Below are positions 44,603 through 53,117 of a stretch of DNA of 64,000 bases, piece after piece. The stretch is from DATFTE01 sp963840665 (GTDB taxonomy: Bacteria > Acidobacteriota > Terriglobia > Terriglobales > Acidobacteriaceae). Made by a program: the position numbers and the translations under genes. Where the stretch lies: assembly GCA_963840665.1 (NCBI GenBank), contig CAWIZO010000005.1:62001-126000 (forward strand), read 5' to 3'. Each line of letters opens with the position of its first letter. Within the stretch, counting starts at the first letter, position 1. The notes beneath the pieces were generated by a model. The model did not search any database. It worked only from the letters and a program-made list of their open reading frames with translations, and was not told the origin of the DNA.

Positions 44603-46381
44603 TTAAAGGCTTTGAATCGTTTTGCAGGTGACAAAATCCCGCAGTGACAACTCCAACCCTCCCCACTCAGGATGGTCGTTGTGCTCAACCGTGAAGGCCA
44701 CATCGATCGAATCGCCGGGAAGCAACTGCGCCTGCTGGACTCTTTCTCCCATATGCCAGCCGAGCGCGTCCATCGCGGGGCGCCATCCGTTCGTGCTCTC
44801 GACTCCCAGCTTGAGCTTGACGTGTTTTTCTTTGATCATGCGCGGCGGCGCGATCATGCGCACGCCTTTCGCGGCAAACACCGGTTCAGGATTGCCCATT
44901 CCGAACGGTTCCAGCCGGCTCAGCGCCTGATACAGCGCCGGCGTCACTTCCTTGAGGGCTATTTCGGCATCGACTCTCAGGCTGGGCTCGAAGTCTGCAA
45001 GGGTCAACCGCTCGCGCGCATAACCGTCGAGTCGAGAGCGTAACTCGGCGAGCCGCGAGACCGGCAGTGAGAATCCGACCGCGTGCTCGTGTCCTCCAAA
45101 GCGGTGAAAGACTTCGCCGCAGGACTCGAGAGCATTGAGCATGTGGAACGCGGAAATGGAGCGGCCTGATCCGTGTGCTTCGTCACCGTCGCGGGAGATG
45201 ACCAAGGCGGGACGTCCGTATTTTTCGACGACCCTGGTCGCGGTGATGCCGATCACGCCGCGATGCCATCCGTCACCGTCGATGACCATGCAAAAGGCTT
45301 CACGCAGTGCCGGTTCTTCTTCCACGCGGGCATAGATCGCATCCAGAATGCGCCGCTCTTCTTCCTGCCGCTCGGCATTGAGCTGATCGAGGTGGCTGGC
45401 AATCTCTTTGGCGCGAATGGCATCTTTCACACTGAAGAGTTCGATCACATCTTTCGCCACGTCCATCCTTCCCGCGGCGTTCAGACGCGGCGCAATGCGA
45501 AAAGCAACTTCTCCCGAGCTCAAGGGACGCGCGCCGCCCACCTGCGCCACTTCGATCAGAGCGCGCAACCCGGGGTTCACCGGGTTTCGCAGGGCATCGA
45601 GTCCCAACTTGGCGAAGACTCGATTCTCTCCGGTGAGTGGCACGGCGTCGGCTACGGTCGCAATGGCTACGACTTTCATGAAAGATGTCAGCATTCGTGA
45701 CTGGTCGGGCGTAGCCAACCGCCGCTCCATCAGCGCTTGCGCTAATTTGAATCCCACACCTGCTCCACACAACCCCTTGCACGGATACGCACAGTCGGGC
45801 TGATTCGGGTTGAGCACCGCCAGCGCCGTCGGCACACCCTCCTGACCCGGCAGATGGTGATCGGTAACGATGAGATCGACACCCAGCCGTTGCGCCGTCT
45901 CCGCCGCGGCGAAAGCGCGAATTCCGGTATCCACGCTGATGATGAGACGCACTCCGGCCGCGGCCGCACGCTCAATCACGTCATCTTTCATGCCATAGCC
46001 TTCGCGAATACGGTGCGGCACATGGAAATCCGCAGCGCCCCCGCAAAGTTCAATCGCAGTTTTCAGAATGATGATGGCCGTCGTCCCATCGACGTCATAG
46101 TCGCCGTAAATTAGGATTCCCTCTTTGCGCTCGATAGCGGCGTCAAGGCGGTCCACGGCAGGTTTCATCCCGCTCATGGCGTAAGGAGAATGCAGGTGGG
46201 AGAGCGCCGGCGCAAGAAAACGCGCGGCAGTGTCGGGCTCGGAGATCCCGCGCTGCACAAGTAGCCGGGCGACGGTCGATGCGATCGTTGTGTCGCCCAA
46301 ATTCAGCGAGGAGTTCCCTCTCAACTCAGCGACGAGAGAATCAATTTGTACGGTATCAGCCGATTTGAGAATCCACCGCAT
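44603..46381 (-). CDS. recJ: Single-stranded-DNA-specific exonuclease RecJ
   Basis: 592 residues. 5'-3' exonuclease of DNA repair and recombination. DHH phosphoesterase motifs are intact: YGDYDVDGTTA (motif I), VDTG (motif II), TDHHLPG (motif III) and GAGVGFKLAQALM; the DHHA1 domain follows (FGGHEHAVGFSL). The OB-like C-terminal domain is complete. ATG 46381 was preferred for its conserved downstream sequence; TTG 46420 is an alternative and neither has a clear ribosome binding site. Confidence 0.93.
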   Translation of the reverse strand: MRWILKSADTVQIDSLVAELRGNSSLNLGDTTIASTVARLLVQRGISEPDTAARFLAPALSHLHSPYAMSGMKPAVDRLDAAIERKEGILIYGDYDVDGTTAIIILKTAIELCGGAADFHVPHRIREGYGMKDDVIERAAAAGVRLIISVDTGIRAFAAAETAQRLGVDLIVTDHHLPGQEGVPTALAVLNPNQPDCAYPCKGLCGAGVGFKLAQALMERRLATPDQSRMLTSFMKVVAIATVADAVPLTGENRVFAKLGLDALRNPVNPGLRALIEVAQVGGARPLSSGEVAFRIAPRLNAAGRMDVAKDVIELFSVKDAIRAKEIASHLDQLNAERQEEERRILDAIYARVEEEPALREAFCMVIDGDGWHRGVIGITATRVVEKYGRPALVISRDGDEAHGSGRSISAFHMLNALESCGEVFHRFGGHEHAVGFSLPVSRLAELRSRLDGYARERLTLADFEPSLRVDAEIALKEVTPALYQALSRLEPFGMGNPEPVFAAKGVRMIAPPRMIKEKHVKLKLGVESTNGWRPAMDALGWHMGERVQQAQLLPGDSIDVAFTVEHNDHPEWGGLELSLRDFVTCKTIQSL

Positions 46382-46457
46382 GGAGGAGTTGATTATCGGC
46401 TGTTGGAAAGCAACGCGCAAATTCGCAGCGCATTCAACAATCGAAAATCACTCGTTT

Positions 46458-46934
46458 CTAGAGTTCTTCGTCCTGATCAGGCTCGTCGATGGGAATGCCG
46501 CCGAAGTCCTCGGTGAACTCCACCAGCCGCTGGTAGCGGTCGTACCACTCAGTGGACGCCTCGTAGACCATCATGATGCCCTGGTTAGCAAAACCAAGCT
46601 GGACGAATCCAGTCTTACCCGAGTACGTGCGCAGCCAGCGTGCATCTTCGAGATCCTCGTCGTTGGTGAATTCGGCGTTCGAAAGGCGTTGGATGAGTTC
46701 GTCCAGTTCTTCGCGCTGCAGCGACCACGAGTCCATCGTCAGGAAAGGAGCGCCCGCGGCCTTGGCGAGTTCCACGAAATCTTTCCAGCCATCGGCGCTG
46801 TCTCCCGACTTCCAGAGTACGCTCTGCACCTCTTCATAATCCACGTATCCGTGGAACCGGCGCATGCCGTGACCCTCGATGAAGGCGACCATATCGTCCT
46901 TCAGGCCGGACAAATCATCCACTTGAGAAGACAT
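46458..46934 (-). CDS. Hypothetical acidic protein
   Basis: 158 residues from ATG 46934. Rich in acidic and aromatic residues (FVQLGFANQGIMMVYEASTEWYDRYQRLVEF), without membrane segment, signal peptide or recognised domain. It lies 77 bases upstream of recJ on the same strand and may form an operon with it. The longer start at 47036 enters repeat-like sequence. No function can be inferred. Confidence 0.65.
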   Translation of the reverse strand: MSSQVDDLSGLKDDMVAFIEGHGMRRFHGYVDYEEVQSVLWKSGDSADGWKDFVELAKAAGAPFLTMDSWSLQREELDELIQRLSNAEFTNDEDLEDARWLRTYSGKTGFVQLGFANQGIMMVYEASTEWYDRYQRLVEFTEDFGGIPIDEPDQDEEL

Positions 46935-47026
46935 ATATCTCACACTGCATTGTAAGGCTTTTGCCGGACGGCTACTAGTTTTTCGGCCTGGGAGTGCGCG
47001 GATGTGTCTGAATATTCGATATGGCG

Positions 47027-47066
47027 CGGAGCTCAATGCTGACGGCTGAGTGCTGAGTGCTGCTTG
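47027..47066 (+). repeat. Half word-repeat array (CTGAGTGCTG type)
   Basis: CAATGCTGACGGCTGAGTGCTGAGTGCTG words of the same family as the right arm of the element at 764-796, but no opposite arm is found within 300 bases. It lies just upstream of the DUF507 pair. Confidence 0.65.
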
Positions 47067-47107
47067 TGCTAAACTAATTGTTTCGCACAGGACATTTGAT
47101 CCGCCCT

Positions 47108-47386
47108 ATGCTGCTCTCCAAAGAATATGTGGGCTACCTGGCCCGCGAAGTCACCAAGAAATTGATTGCCGGTGAACTCATCGAGACCAAGGAACCGGCG
47201 AAGGTCACCGAGAAGGTGCACGCTTCCATGCTGGAAGAGTTCACGCTCGAAGACCGCATCAACGACGAGGTGCGCGTCATCCTCGAAGCGTACTCGGAGG
47301 AAATGCGCAAGAGTGGCGCCAACTACCAGGAAATGTTCCGCAAAGTGAAAAGCGAACTGGTGCGGAAATATAAGGCGGTGCTGTGA
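47108..47386 (+). CDS. DUF507 family protein, copy 1
   Basis: 92 residues, all helical by composition (LLSKEYVGYLAREVTKKLIAGE ... KVHASMLEEFTLEDRINDEVRVILE ... KSELVRKYKAVL). It matches the small DUF507 family, of unknown function. ATG 47108 is chosen over a start ten codons upstream. The next DUF507 gene starts inside its stop (GTGA overlap), so the two are made together and probably form one complex. Confidence 0.85.
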   Translation: MLLSKEYVGYLAREVTKKLIAGELIETKEPAKVTEKVHASMLEEFTLEDRINDEVRVILEAYSEEMRKSGANYQEMFRKVKSELVRKYKAVL

Positions 47387-47658
47387 GAGTCAGCCGCGAC
47401 AAAGTCAACAAAGTGGCTCACGTAGTCACCGACGCGTTGGCCGAAATGGACGAACTTGATTTCGTCGAAGACCGCAATACCATCCGCCTCGAAGTCCGAA
47501 AGTTCCTCGAAGACTTGCTCAATCAGGAAGAGAAGATCGACCTCTCGGCCCGCCACAAAATCGAAAGCCAGAAGCGAACCATCCTCGAAGGCAGCCAGGA
47601 ATGGGACATCCTCTACCGCAAGTACTACAACGAAGAAGTCAAAAAGCTAGGTATGTGA
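47383..47658 (+). CDS. DUF507 family protein, copy 2
   Basis: 91 residues (SRDKVNKVAHVVTDALAEMD ... FVEDRNTIRLEVRKFLEDLLNQEEKIDLSARHKIESQKRTILEGSQEWDILYRKYYNEEVKKLG). A diverged paralogue of the preceding gene, sharing the DUF507 layout of a helical hairpin with a conserved KY end. The stop codon overlaps the beginning of the left inverted repeat of the S23 gene (47657). Confidence 0.85.
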   Translation: MRVSRDKVNKVAHVVTDALAEMDELDFVEDRNTIRLEVRKFLEDLLNQEEKIDLSARHKIESQKRTILEGSQEWDILYRKYYNEEVKKLGM

Positions 47659-47674
47659 GTACCGAGTACCGAGT
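47657..47674 (+). repeat. Left inverted repeat flanking the S23 gene (AGTACCG words)
   Basis: GAGTACCGAGTACCGAGT is the reverse complement, with one mismatch, of the sequence at 48071-48088. It overlaps the stop codons of both the DUF507 gene and the S23 gene. Confidence 0.75.
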
Positions 47675-48057
47675 TAAATTCCAAACCCAGTCTTTGCTCG
47701 CTGCGCCTTAATTGAGTTGATCAAACCACTCAAGATTCGACTGAGTTCGTCTGCGCTCGCTAAAAGGCTCGATACCTCTGCAGTTTCAATATATTTCTGT
47801 CGCTCGGCGATCAGAAGCTGAGTTTCCAATTCCGCTAGTGATCCCCGCGCGTGACGCAGAAAATGCAGGAACTCCCCCTTGTTGAAGTGCGCCTGTCCCT
47901 CGGCGATGTTGCTGGGAATCGAGACCGCGGCTCGCCGGATCTGATCAGTGAGACTGTAGACTTCCCTTTTTGGAAACCGATCCGTCAACTCATAAACGCG
48001 ATTGACAAGATCCATCCCCTTCTGCCAAGCGATCAAATCTCTGTAATGGCCTGCCAT
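47674..48057 (-). CDS. S23-type four-helix-bundle protein (rRNA-intervening-sequence protein family)
   Basis: 127-residue four-helix bundle. The family signature is clear: DLIAWQKGMDLVNRVYELTDRFPKREVYSLTDQIRRAAVSIPSNIAEG, then a helix rich in LETQL. Relatives are encoded in insertions in 23S rRNA genes and also as Avd proteins of diversity-generating retroelements; many copies stand alone in genomes with no known function. No rRNA, reverse transcriptase or variable protein lies nearby. Unusual feature: the gene is bracketed by 18-nt inverted repeats (47657-47674 and 48071-48088). It lies between a DUF507 gene and gltD. Confidence 0.87.
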   Translation of the reverse strand: MAGHYRDLIAWQKGMDLVNRVYELTDRFPKREVYSLTDQIRRAAVSIPSNIAEGQAHFNKGEFLHFLRHARGSLAELETQLLIAERQKYIETAEVSSLLASADELSRILSGLINSIKAQRAKTGFGI

Positions 48058-48070
48058 AAGGGTCTTTTCT

Positions 48071-48147
48071 ACTTGGTACTCGGTACTCGTAACTCTTTAC
48101 GTGCTCGGCGCTGGTTTTTCTCGGGACTCGGTCCTCGGTACTCGTAA
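48071..48147 (-). repeat. Right inverted repeat of the S23 gene and second word array
   Basis: ACTTGGTACTCGGTACTC at 48071-48088 is the partner of 47657-47674. A second related array (CGGGACTCGGTCCTCGGTACTCGTAACT) follows at about 48120-48148 and is translated as the last residues of the gltD-like gene. Confidence 0.75.
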
Positions 48148-49570
48148 CTTCAGAAGTTGACGATGCATCGCCGAAGCCGCCTTTCTCGCCGATGCCACTG
48201 CCGTCACCACCAGATCCGCGCCGCGCACATTGTCTCCTGCCGCGTATAAATCCTCGCGTGATGTGACGCCAACTTCCTCGGTTTCCACCAGAATCGATCC
48301 CCACTTCGTCGTCTTCAAGTTCGGAGTGTGTTGAGGCACCTCGGTCTCAGGGCTGTAGCCGATCGCCAGGGCGACCGTGTCACAAGGGATGACAAAGTTC
48401 GATCCCTCGATGGGCACTGGGGAGCGCCGCCCCTTCGCATCAGGCTCTCCCAGCTTCATGCGGATGCACTCTGCCGCTTTCACTCTGCCCTGTTCGTCGC
48501 CAATGAATTTCACCGGAGCGGTGAGCCACTCAAACTGCACGCCCTCTTCGACAGCGTTTATGCGCTCTTCGTAGCGTCCGGGCATCTCGACCTCGCTGCG
48601 GCGGTAGACGCAATACACCTTCGCGTCGGAATTCAGGCGCCTTGCCGTGCGCACACAATCCATCGCTGTATCACCGCCACCGATCACCAGAGTCACGCCC
48701 GTGTGGTTGGGCTTGGGATCTTCGAGGTTTTTCCAGAATTCCGGCAGCAACTCCGGCGGCACGTTTCCCCGCACCAGGTACTCCGTAGCCTGATAAACGT
48801 TCTTCAAAACATCTTCCCCGGGAATCTTCATCTCGCCGCCCTTGATGGCGCCATAGCCCAGGAACACCAGATCGAATCCCTGGCGGAACAGATCTTCCAC
48901 GGGATGATCTTTGCCGACGCGGTAATTACAGACAAACTGAATTCCCATCTTCTGCAGGTATTCGATCTTCGAAAAAACAATCTCTTTATCGAGCTTGAAA
49001 TTCGGAATGCCGTAAAGCAGCAATCCCCCCGGATAAGGCCACAAGTCATAGACCGTGACTTCGTGGCCTTTCACAGTCAACTCTTCCGCCACTGCGAGCC
49101 CCGGCTGGCCCGGCGCCCACAACCGCGACCTTCCTTCCGGTGGACGGGGCCTTTTCGCGCAGCGGATAACCATAGTTGCGGCGAACATAATCTACGACAA
49201 ACGCCTCGAGTTTTCCGATGCATACCGCTGGATTGCGCGGCACGATCACGCAAGAACCCTCGCACTGTTTTTCCTGAGGACAGATGCGCCCGCATACGTC
49301 TGGGAAGTTTGAAGTCTCCATGAACTTGAGCGCGGCCCCGACAAAGTCTCCCTGGCCTAGAAGAAACAGGGCTGCGGGAATATCGTTATGCAGCGGGCAC
49401 CCTTTGCTGCAGGGCGCATGATCGCAATAGAGACAGCGCTGCGCCTGCTCCATCGCCAGTTCCGGTGTGTAAGCCTGCGATACTTCGTTGAAGTTGTGGA
49501 CGCGCGCTTGCGGATCCTGCTTGGGCGGCTTGACCGCCTCGATCTTGAAGCGCTGACGACGGTTAATCAT
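48097..49570 (-). CDS. gltD: Glutamate synthase small-subunit-like NAD(P)H oxidoreductase, frameshifted
   Basis: Flavin and iron-sulfur oxidoreductase of the GltD / SudA family (about 490 residues). The N-terminal 4Fe-4S region with CLYCDHAPCSKGCPLHNDIP and CGRICPQEKQCEGSC is present, then the FAD-binding GAGPAG. The protein is split: the first frame goes wrong after VAVVGAGPAG, and a frame shifted by one base resumes LAVAEELTVKGHEVTVYDLW. An extra C in the CCCC run (49099-49102 plus strand) explains it. No gltB is nearby, so the enzyme may instead be a ferredoxin- or sulfide-linked dehydrogenase. The last ~18 residues (RVPRTESREK) are encoded by the word repeat. Confidence 0.85.
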
Positions 49571-49699
49571 CGCGCCCCTCCTCGGGACTTTCCCGGATAC
49601 AGGATGCCTATAGGTGACCCGACTGGCTGTGCCCTGGGTCACAAGGCTCCGTGACAGGTTGGCCAGCCGCCGGCCACGCTAAACTAACCACACCAGTCC

Positions 49700-50771
49700 A
49701 TGCTCCCCCTCGCCGAACTCGTGAAACAAGCCGCTCGCGATGCTGGGTTCGAACTCGCCGGCATCGCCCCGGCCCGAGAGTTCCCAGAACTCGAGCACTT
49801 CCCCGCATGGATCGCCGCCGGATACGCGGGGGAAATGAGCTATCTGGAATCACGCAACAACAGCGGGGAGCTCAAGCGTGCCTCGCTGCGATCGGCTATC
49901 CCGTGGGCACGCAGCGTTATCGTCTGCGCCATCAACTACAACACCGCGGAACCGTACTCGACCGAAACAACCGCCGCCGATCGCGGATGGATCTCCCGCT
50001 ACGCCTGGAGCCGCGAGGACTATCACGAAGCCGTGCTGAAAAAACTGCGGGTCGTGGAAGACAGCCTGCGCTCCGCTGTCACGGAAAGTGACTTTGAGAC
50101 CCGCTGCTACGTCGACACCGGACCTCTCGTCGAGCGCATCTACGCCAAATACGCGGGCGTGGGATGGATCGGAAAAAACACCTGCATCCTGAACCAGAAG
50201 ATGGGATCGTGGCTCTTTCTCGGCGTAATCATTACTTCGCTCGATTTGCGCTTGCGACTTACCCGCTCCCGATCGCTGCGGAAGTTGCACACGCTGCATA
50301 CAGCATGTCCGACCGACGCGCTCATCGAGCCTTACAAGCTCGACTCCAACAAGTGCATTTCATATCTCACTATCGAAAAGCGCGGGACTGTTCCCGAAAA
50401 CATCCGCGAAGGCATGGGCCGACACGTGTTCGGGTGCGATATCTGCCAGGATGTTTGCCCCTGGAATCGCAAAGCGCCGGTAACGGCCGCCGCCGAGTTT
50501 CAGCCGCGCGAAGGACTCGTAAATCCAGCTCTCGATTGGCTGGCAGAGATGACGCGCCGAGGAGTTTCGAGAAACATTCCGGCGATCGCCCATCCGGCGC
50601 TCAAAACTCACCGGCCTGCGCCGGAACGCAGTGATCGCCATGGGCAACAGCGGTGAAAAGAAATTCGTTCCCCTGCTCGAAAAGCTATCTGCCGGCGAAG
50701 ATTCGGTGGTCACCGGACATGCGCGTTGGGCATTGTCCAAGCTAAATTCCTCTCATCTAAGGCAGTCTTAG
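49700..50771 (+). pseudogene. queG: Epoxyqueuosine reductase, multiply frameshifted
   Basis: Final enzyme of queuosine synthesis, a cobalamin- and 4Fe-4S-dependent reductase. Residues 1-180 match (FELAGIAPAREFPELEHFPAW, GWIGKNTCILNQKMGSWLFLG). Between 50248 and 50303 three apparent single-base losses shift the frame three times and back. The expected CGSCTRCIQ cluster motif is readable only in another frame, and the visible frame instead reads RSRSLRKLHTLHTACP. After residue ~285 an apparent one-base gain at about 50551-50558 moves the frame again. The corrected C-terminus (AVIAMGNSGEKKF ... GHARWALSKL) ends at 50769-50771. The second cluster region CDICQDVCPWN is intact. The one uncorrected reading frame ends at 50656. 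Confidence 0.87.
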
Positions 50772-50843
50772 GGTCAGGCGCGTTGGTAATCTGCCCCCGC
50801 CGTCGCCTCGTCGTTACCCTTTCAAACAGAAGGGCGGATACCC

Positions 50844-51264
50844 ATGCGACTCAAACGATGGTTGTGCGTGTGCTTGTTGGGAGCGTTTGCGACTTGCGGA
50901 ATCGCCGCGGCCGACGACCACGGTCATGGCAAGCATCATGACCGGCGACGACGATGATCACCGGCAGTATTACAGCGATCATGACCGCGACGAAATGCGC
51001 GACTGGTACCACGATCAGGACGATCATCTTCCTCCTGGCCTTGCAAAACGCGATCAGCTTCCTCCAGGACTCGAAAAGCAGTTGCGAGTACGCGGCACTT
51101 TGCCCCCGGGTCTGCGGAAGAAGATGGAGCCGTGTCCCGAGGAACTCGAGCGGCGTCTGCCTCCACCTCCGACCGGTTGCGCGCACGTTGCCGTGGGAGG
51201 GCATGTGGTGCTGGTAAACCGCAGCACTTATGTGGTCCTCGACATCTTCCACTTCGAGCGCTAA
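50844..51264 (+). CDS. Secreted RcnB/CigR-like protein with PPGL repeats, frameshifted
   Basis: Corrected reading starts at ATG 50844 and gives a signal peptide MRLKRWLCVCLLGAFATCGIAAA. After about residue 30 the frame runs into TGA, but the +1 frame continues with DDDDHRQYYSDHDRDEMRDW and three LPPGL units (LPPGLAKRDQ, LPPGLEKQL, LPPGLRKKM) and ends VGGHVVLVNRSTYVVLDIFHFER. The frameshift lies at 50935-50955, near a run of GAC repeats. The PPGL repeats and the C-terminal strand pattern resemble RcnB/CigR family periplasmic proteins, but this is not certain. Confidence 0.62.
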
Positions 51265-51387
51265 CGGCTTCAGCCATCCAGGGATGGATCGGCAAGGCAA
51301 CCATCCCGCCTTCGCCAAGTTCTAACCTCATAAGCTCTCTTGGCGAGGGTAGGACGGAAGTCTTACAAAAACGTCGAGAGTGAGGGA

Positions 51388-51424
51388 GCCTCCGGGAGTC
51401 GAGACCCGGAGGCGTTGCTCTTTT
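51388..51424 (+). terminator. Intrinsic terminator
   Basis: GCCTCCGGG (51388-51396) and CCCGGAGGC (51405-51413) form a perfect 9-bp stem with an 8-base loop, followed by GTTGCTCTTTT. It lies 125 bases after the RcnB-like stop and before the next gene. Confidence 0.75.
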
Positions 51425-51471
51425 CCGCCGACAAATCCGGCTTCCGGCGGTAGACTTGACTGAAACGGGGT

Positions 51472-52020
51472 GTGCCAGTCATGCGAATCCTGAAGAGTTT
51501 TACCCTTCTGCTGCTCTTAGCTGTACTGCCTGCGCTCGCCGCCGACGACCTTCCCCGCGGCACCAAAATCACCGTTCGCATCAAGACCACCCTCAACTCC
51601 GACAGCGTGACCCCTGGGGATCCCTTCGAGGCGACTCTTGATCACGACATCGTGATCAACGGCAAGACCATCGCCGCCGAAGGCGCAACCGCTCGCGGCC
51701 GCGTCGACAGCGCCGATTCCAGCAACGGAGGCCAGACTTCAGGTCTGCTCATCATCCGCCTCACTGAAGTTGAGACCAAAGACGCGATTTACAATTTCAC
51801 GACGACCACTTATACGCGGCAGGGTCATGGCAGGACCGGTTCGCGGAATCGTCCCGGCAGCATTTCCGATACGATTGCTGGCATAGGACATCCTTCTAAT
51901 CCCGCGGACATCGATACGAGCGGCTCGATCGGCAAGGGCAGCGGCCCCGCGGCGCTGATCCCCGCCGAAACCGTGATTACCTTTAAAACCACTTCGATTG
52001 CCAAGGTTGAGACCAAGTAG
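51472..52020 (+). CDS. Secreted hypothetical protein
   Basis: 182-residue protein, start probably ATG 51481 (MRILKSFTLLLLLAVLPALAADDLPRG) with a signal peptide of ~20 residues. The mature part begins LPRGTKITVRIKTTLNSDSVTPGDPFEATLDHDIVING, a beta-sandwich-like pattern often seen in Acidobacterial secreted proteins, and ends with repeated Ser/Gly segments. No catalytic motif. It lies 48 bases before a VWFA-related gene on the same strand and could be part of the same transcription unit. Confidence 0.72.
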   Translation: MPVMRILKSFTLLLLLAVLPALAADDLPRGTKITVRIKTTLNSDSVTPGDPFEATLDHDIVINGKTIAAEGATARGRVDSADSSNGGQTSGLLIIRLTEVETKDAIYNFTTTTYTRQGHGRTGSRNRPGSISDTIAGIGHPSNPADIDTSGSIGKGSGPAALIPAETVITFKTTSIAKVETK

Positions 52021-52068
52021 ATCGCGAAGTTCGGCTGATTTCGATTCCGGATATAATGACTGAAACCA

Positions 52069-53106
52069 ATGAGGGTCTTGCGTTCCATTTCATTTCTGCT
52101 TCTGTTCGTGTGGGCAGTTATGCTGCCCGGGTTTGCCCAGAGCGCGCCCCCCGCAACCGCGCCAGAAAGGGCCGCAAGCGCTCCGTCAGCGGATGCTCCC
52201 AAGGCTGACGCAACAAAGACCGATCCTCCCAAACAAGATTCTCCCGCGTCGAACGACGATGCCGCCGCGACCATCCGCAAGACTGTGAACGAAGTCAACG
52301 TTGTGTTTACGGTGACCGATAAGCACGGTCACTATGTACGCGACCTTAAGAAGGACGACTTCAGAGTAATGGACGACAATCGTCCGGCAGCGGAGATCAG
52401 CAGCTTCCACACTGAGAGTGATCTTCCCCTGCAAGTGGGATTGCTGGTCGACGCCAGCAACTCGGTGCGCGACCGCTTCAAGTTCGAGCAGGAATCGGCG
52501 ATTGAGTTTCTGAATCAAACCATCCGTCCGAAATACGACAAAGCCTTTGTCGTTGGATTTGATGTCACTCCCGAGATCACACAGGATTTCACCGACAATA
52601 CCGAAGACCTCTCGCATGGCGTTCGCATGCTGCGTCCCGGCGGCGGAACCGCCATGTACGACGCGCTCTATTTCGCATGCCGAGACAAGCTGATGAAGTC
52701 AGGGCAAGTGGGTCCGGTTCGCCGCGCCATCATTCTGCTTAGCGACGGTGATGACAACCAGAGCCATGTGACCCGCGAGGAAGCTATCGAGATGGCGGAG
52801 CGCGCCGAGGTCATCGTCTACACCATCAGCACCAACGTGACTGGCACAACCCAACGCGGCGACAAAGTGCTGGTGCGAATTGCCGACGCCACCGGAGGCC
52901 GTGCTTTCTTCCCTTTCCAGGTTACCGACGTCGCCAACGCTTTTTCTGAAATTCAGGACGAACTGCGCAGCCAGTACGCGCTCTCCTACAAGCCCGCTAA
53001 CTTCCAGGCCGACGGTCTGTTCCACACCATCGAGATTTCGGCGCTCGATACCAAGAAGAACCTGAAAGTACGCAGCCGTCACGGATACTACGCTCCCAAG
53101 CAGTAA
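52069..53106 (+). CDS. VWFA-related secreted protein (Acidobacterial type), copy 1
   Basis: 345 residues. Signal peptide 1-23 (FVWAVMLPGFAQS), then a low-complexity linker (~25-70), a beta-rich segment (NVVFTVTDKHGHYVRDLKKDDFRVMDD) and a von Willebrand A domain. The metal-ion-dependent adhesion site is complete: DASNS (about 123-127), T in GGGTAMYDAL and D in LSDGDDN. Typical of the expanded Acidobacterial VWFA family, of unknown ligand. Two paralogues lie within 5 kb. Confidence 0.87.
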   Translation: MRVLRSISFLLLFVWAVMLPGFAQSAPPATAPERAASAPSADAPKADATKTDPPKQDSPASNDDAAATIRKTVNEVNVVFTVTDKHGHYVRDLKKDDFRVMDDNRPAAEISSFHTESDLPLQVGLLVDASNSVRDRFKFEQESAIEFLNQTIRPKYDKAFVVGFDVTPEITQDFTDNTEDLSHGVRMLRPGGGTAMYDALYFACRDKLMKSGQVGPVRRAIILLSDGDDNQSHVTREEAIEMAERAEVIVYTISTNVTGTTQRGDKVLVRIADATGGRAFFPFQVTDVANAFSEIQDELRSQYALSYKPANFQADGLFHTIEISALDTKKNLKVRSRHGYYAPKQ

Positions 53107-53117
53107 TATCTCTTCTC

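Noticed and set aside
52052..52057. TATAAT box before VWFA copy 1
   Set aside because: A perfect -10 hexamer, but no acceptable -35 sequence at 16-18 bases and only 11 bases to the start codon; not strong enough to list.
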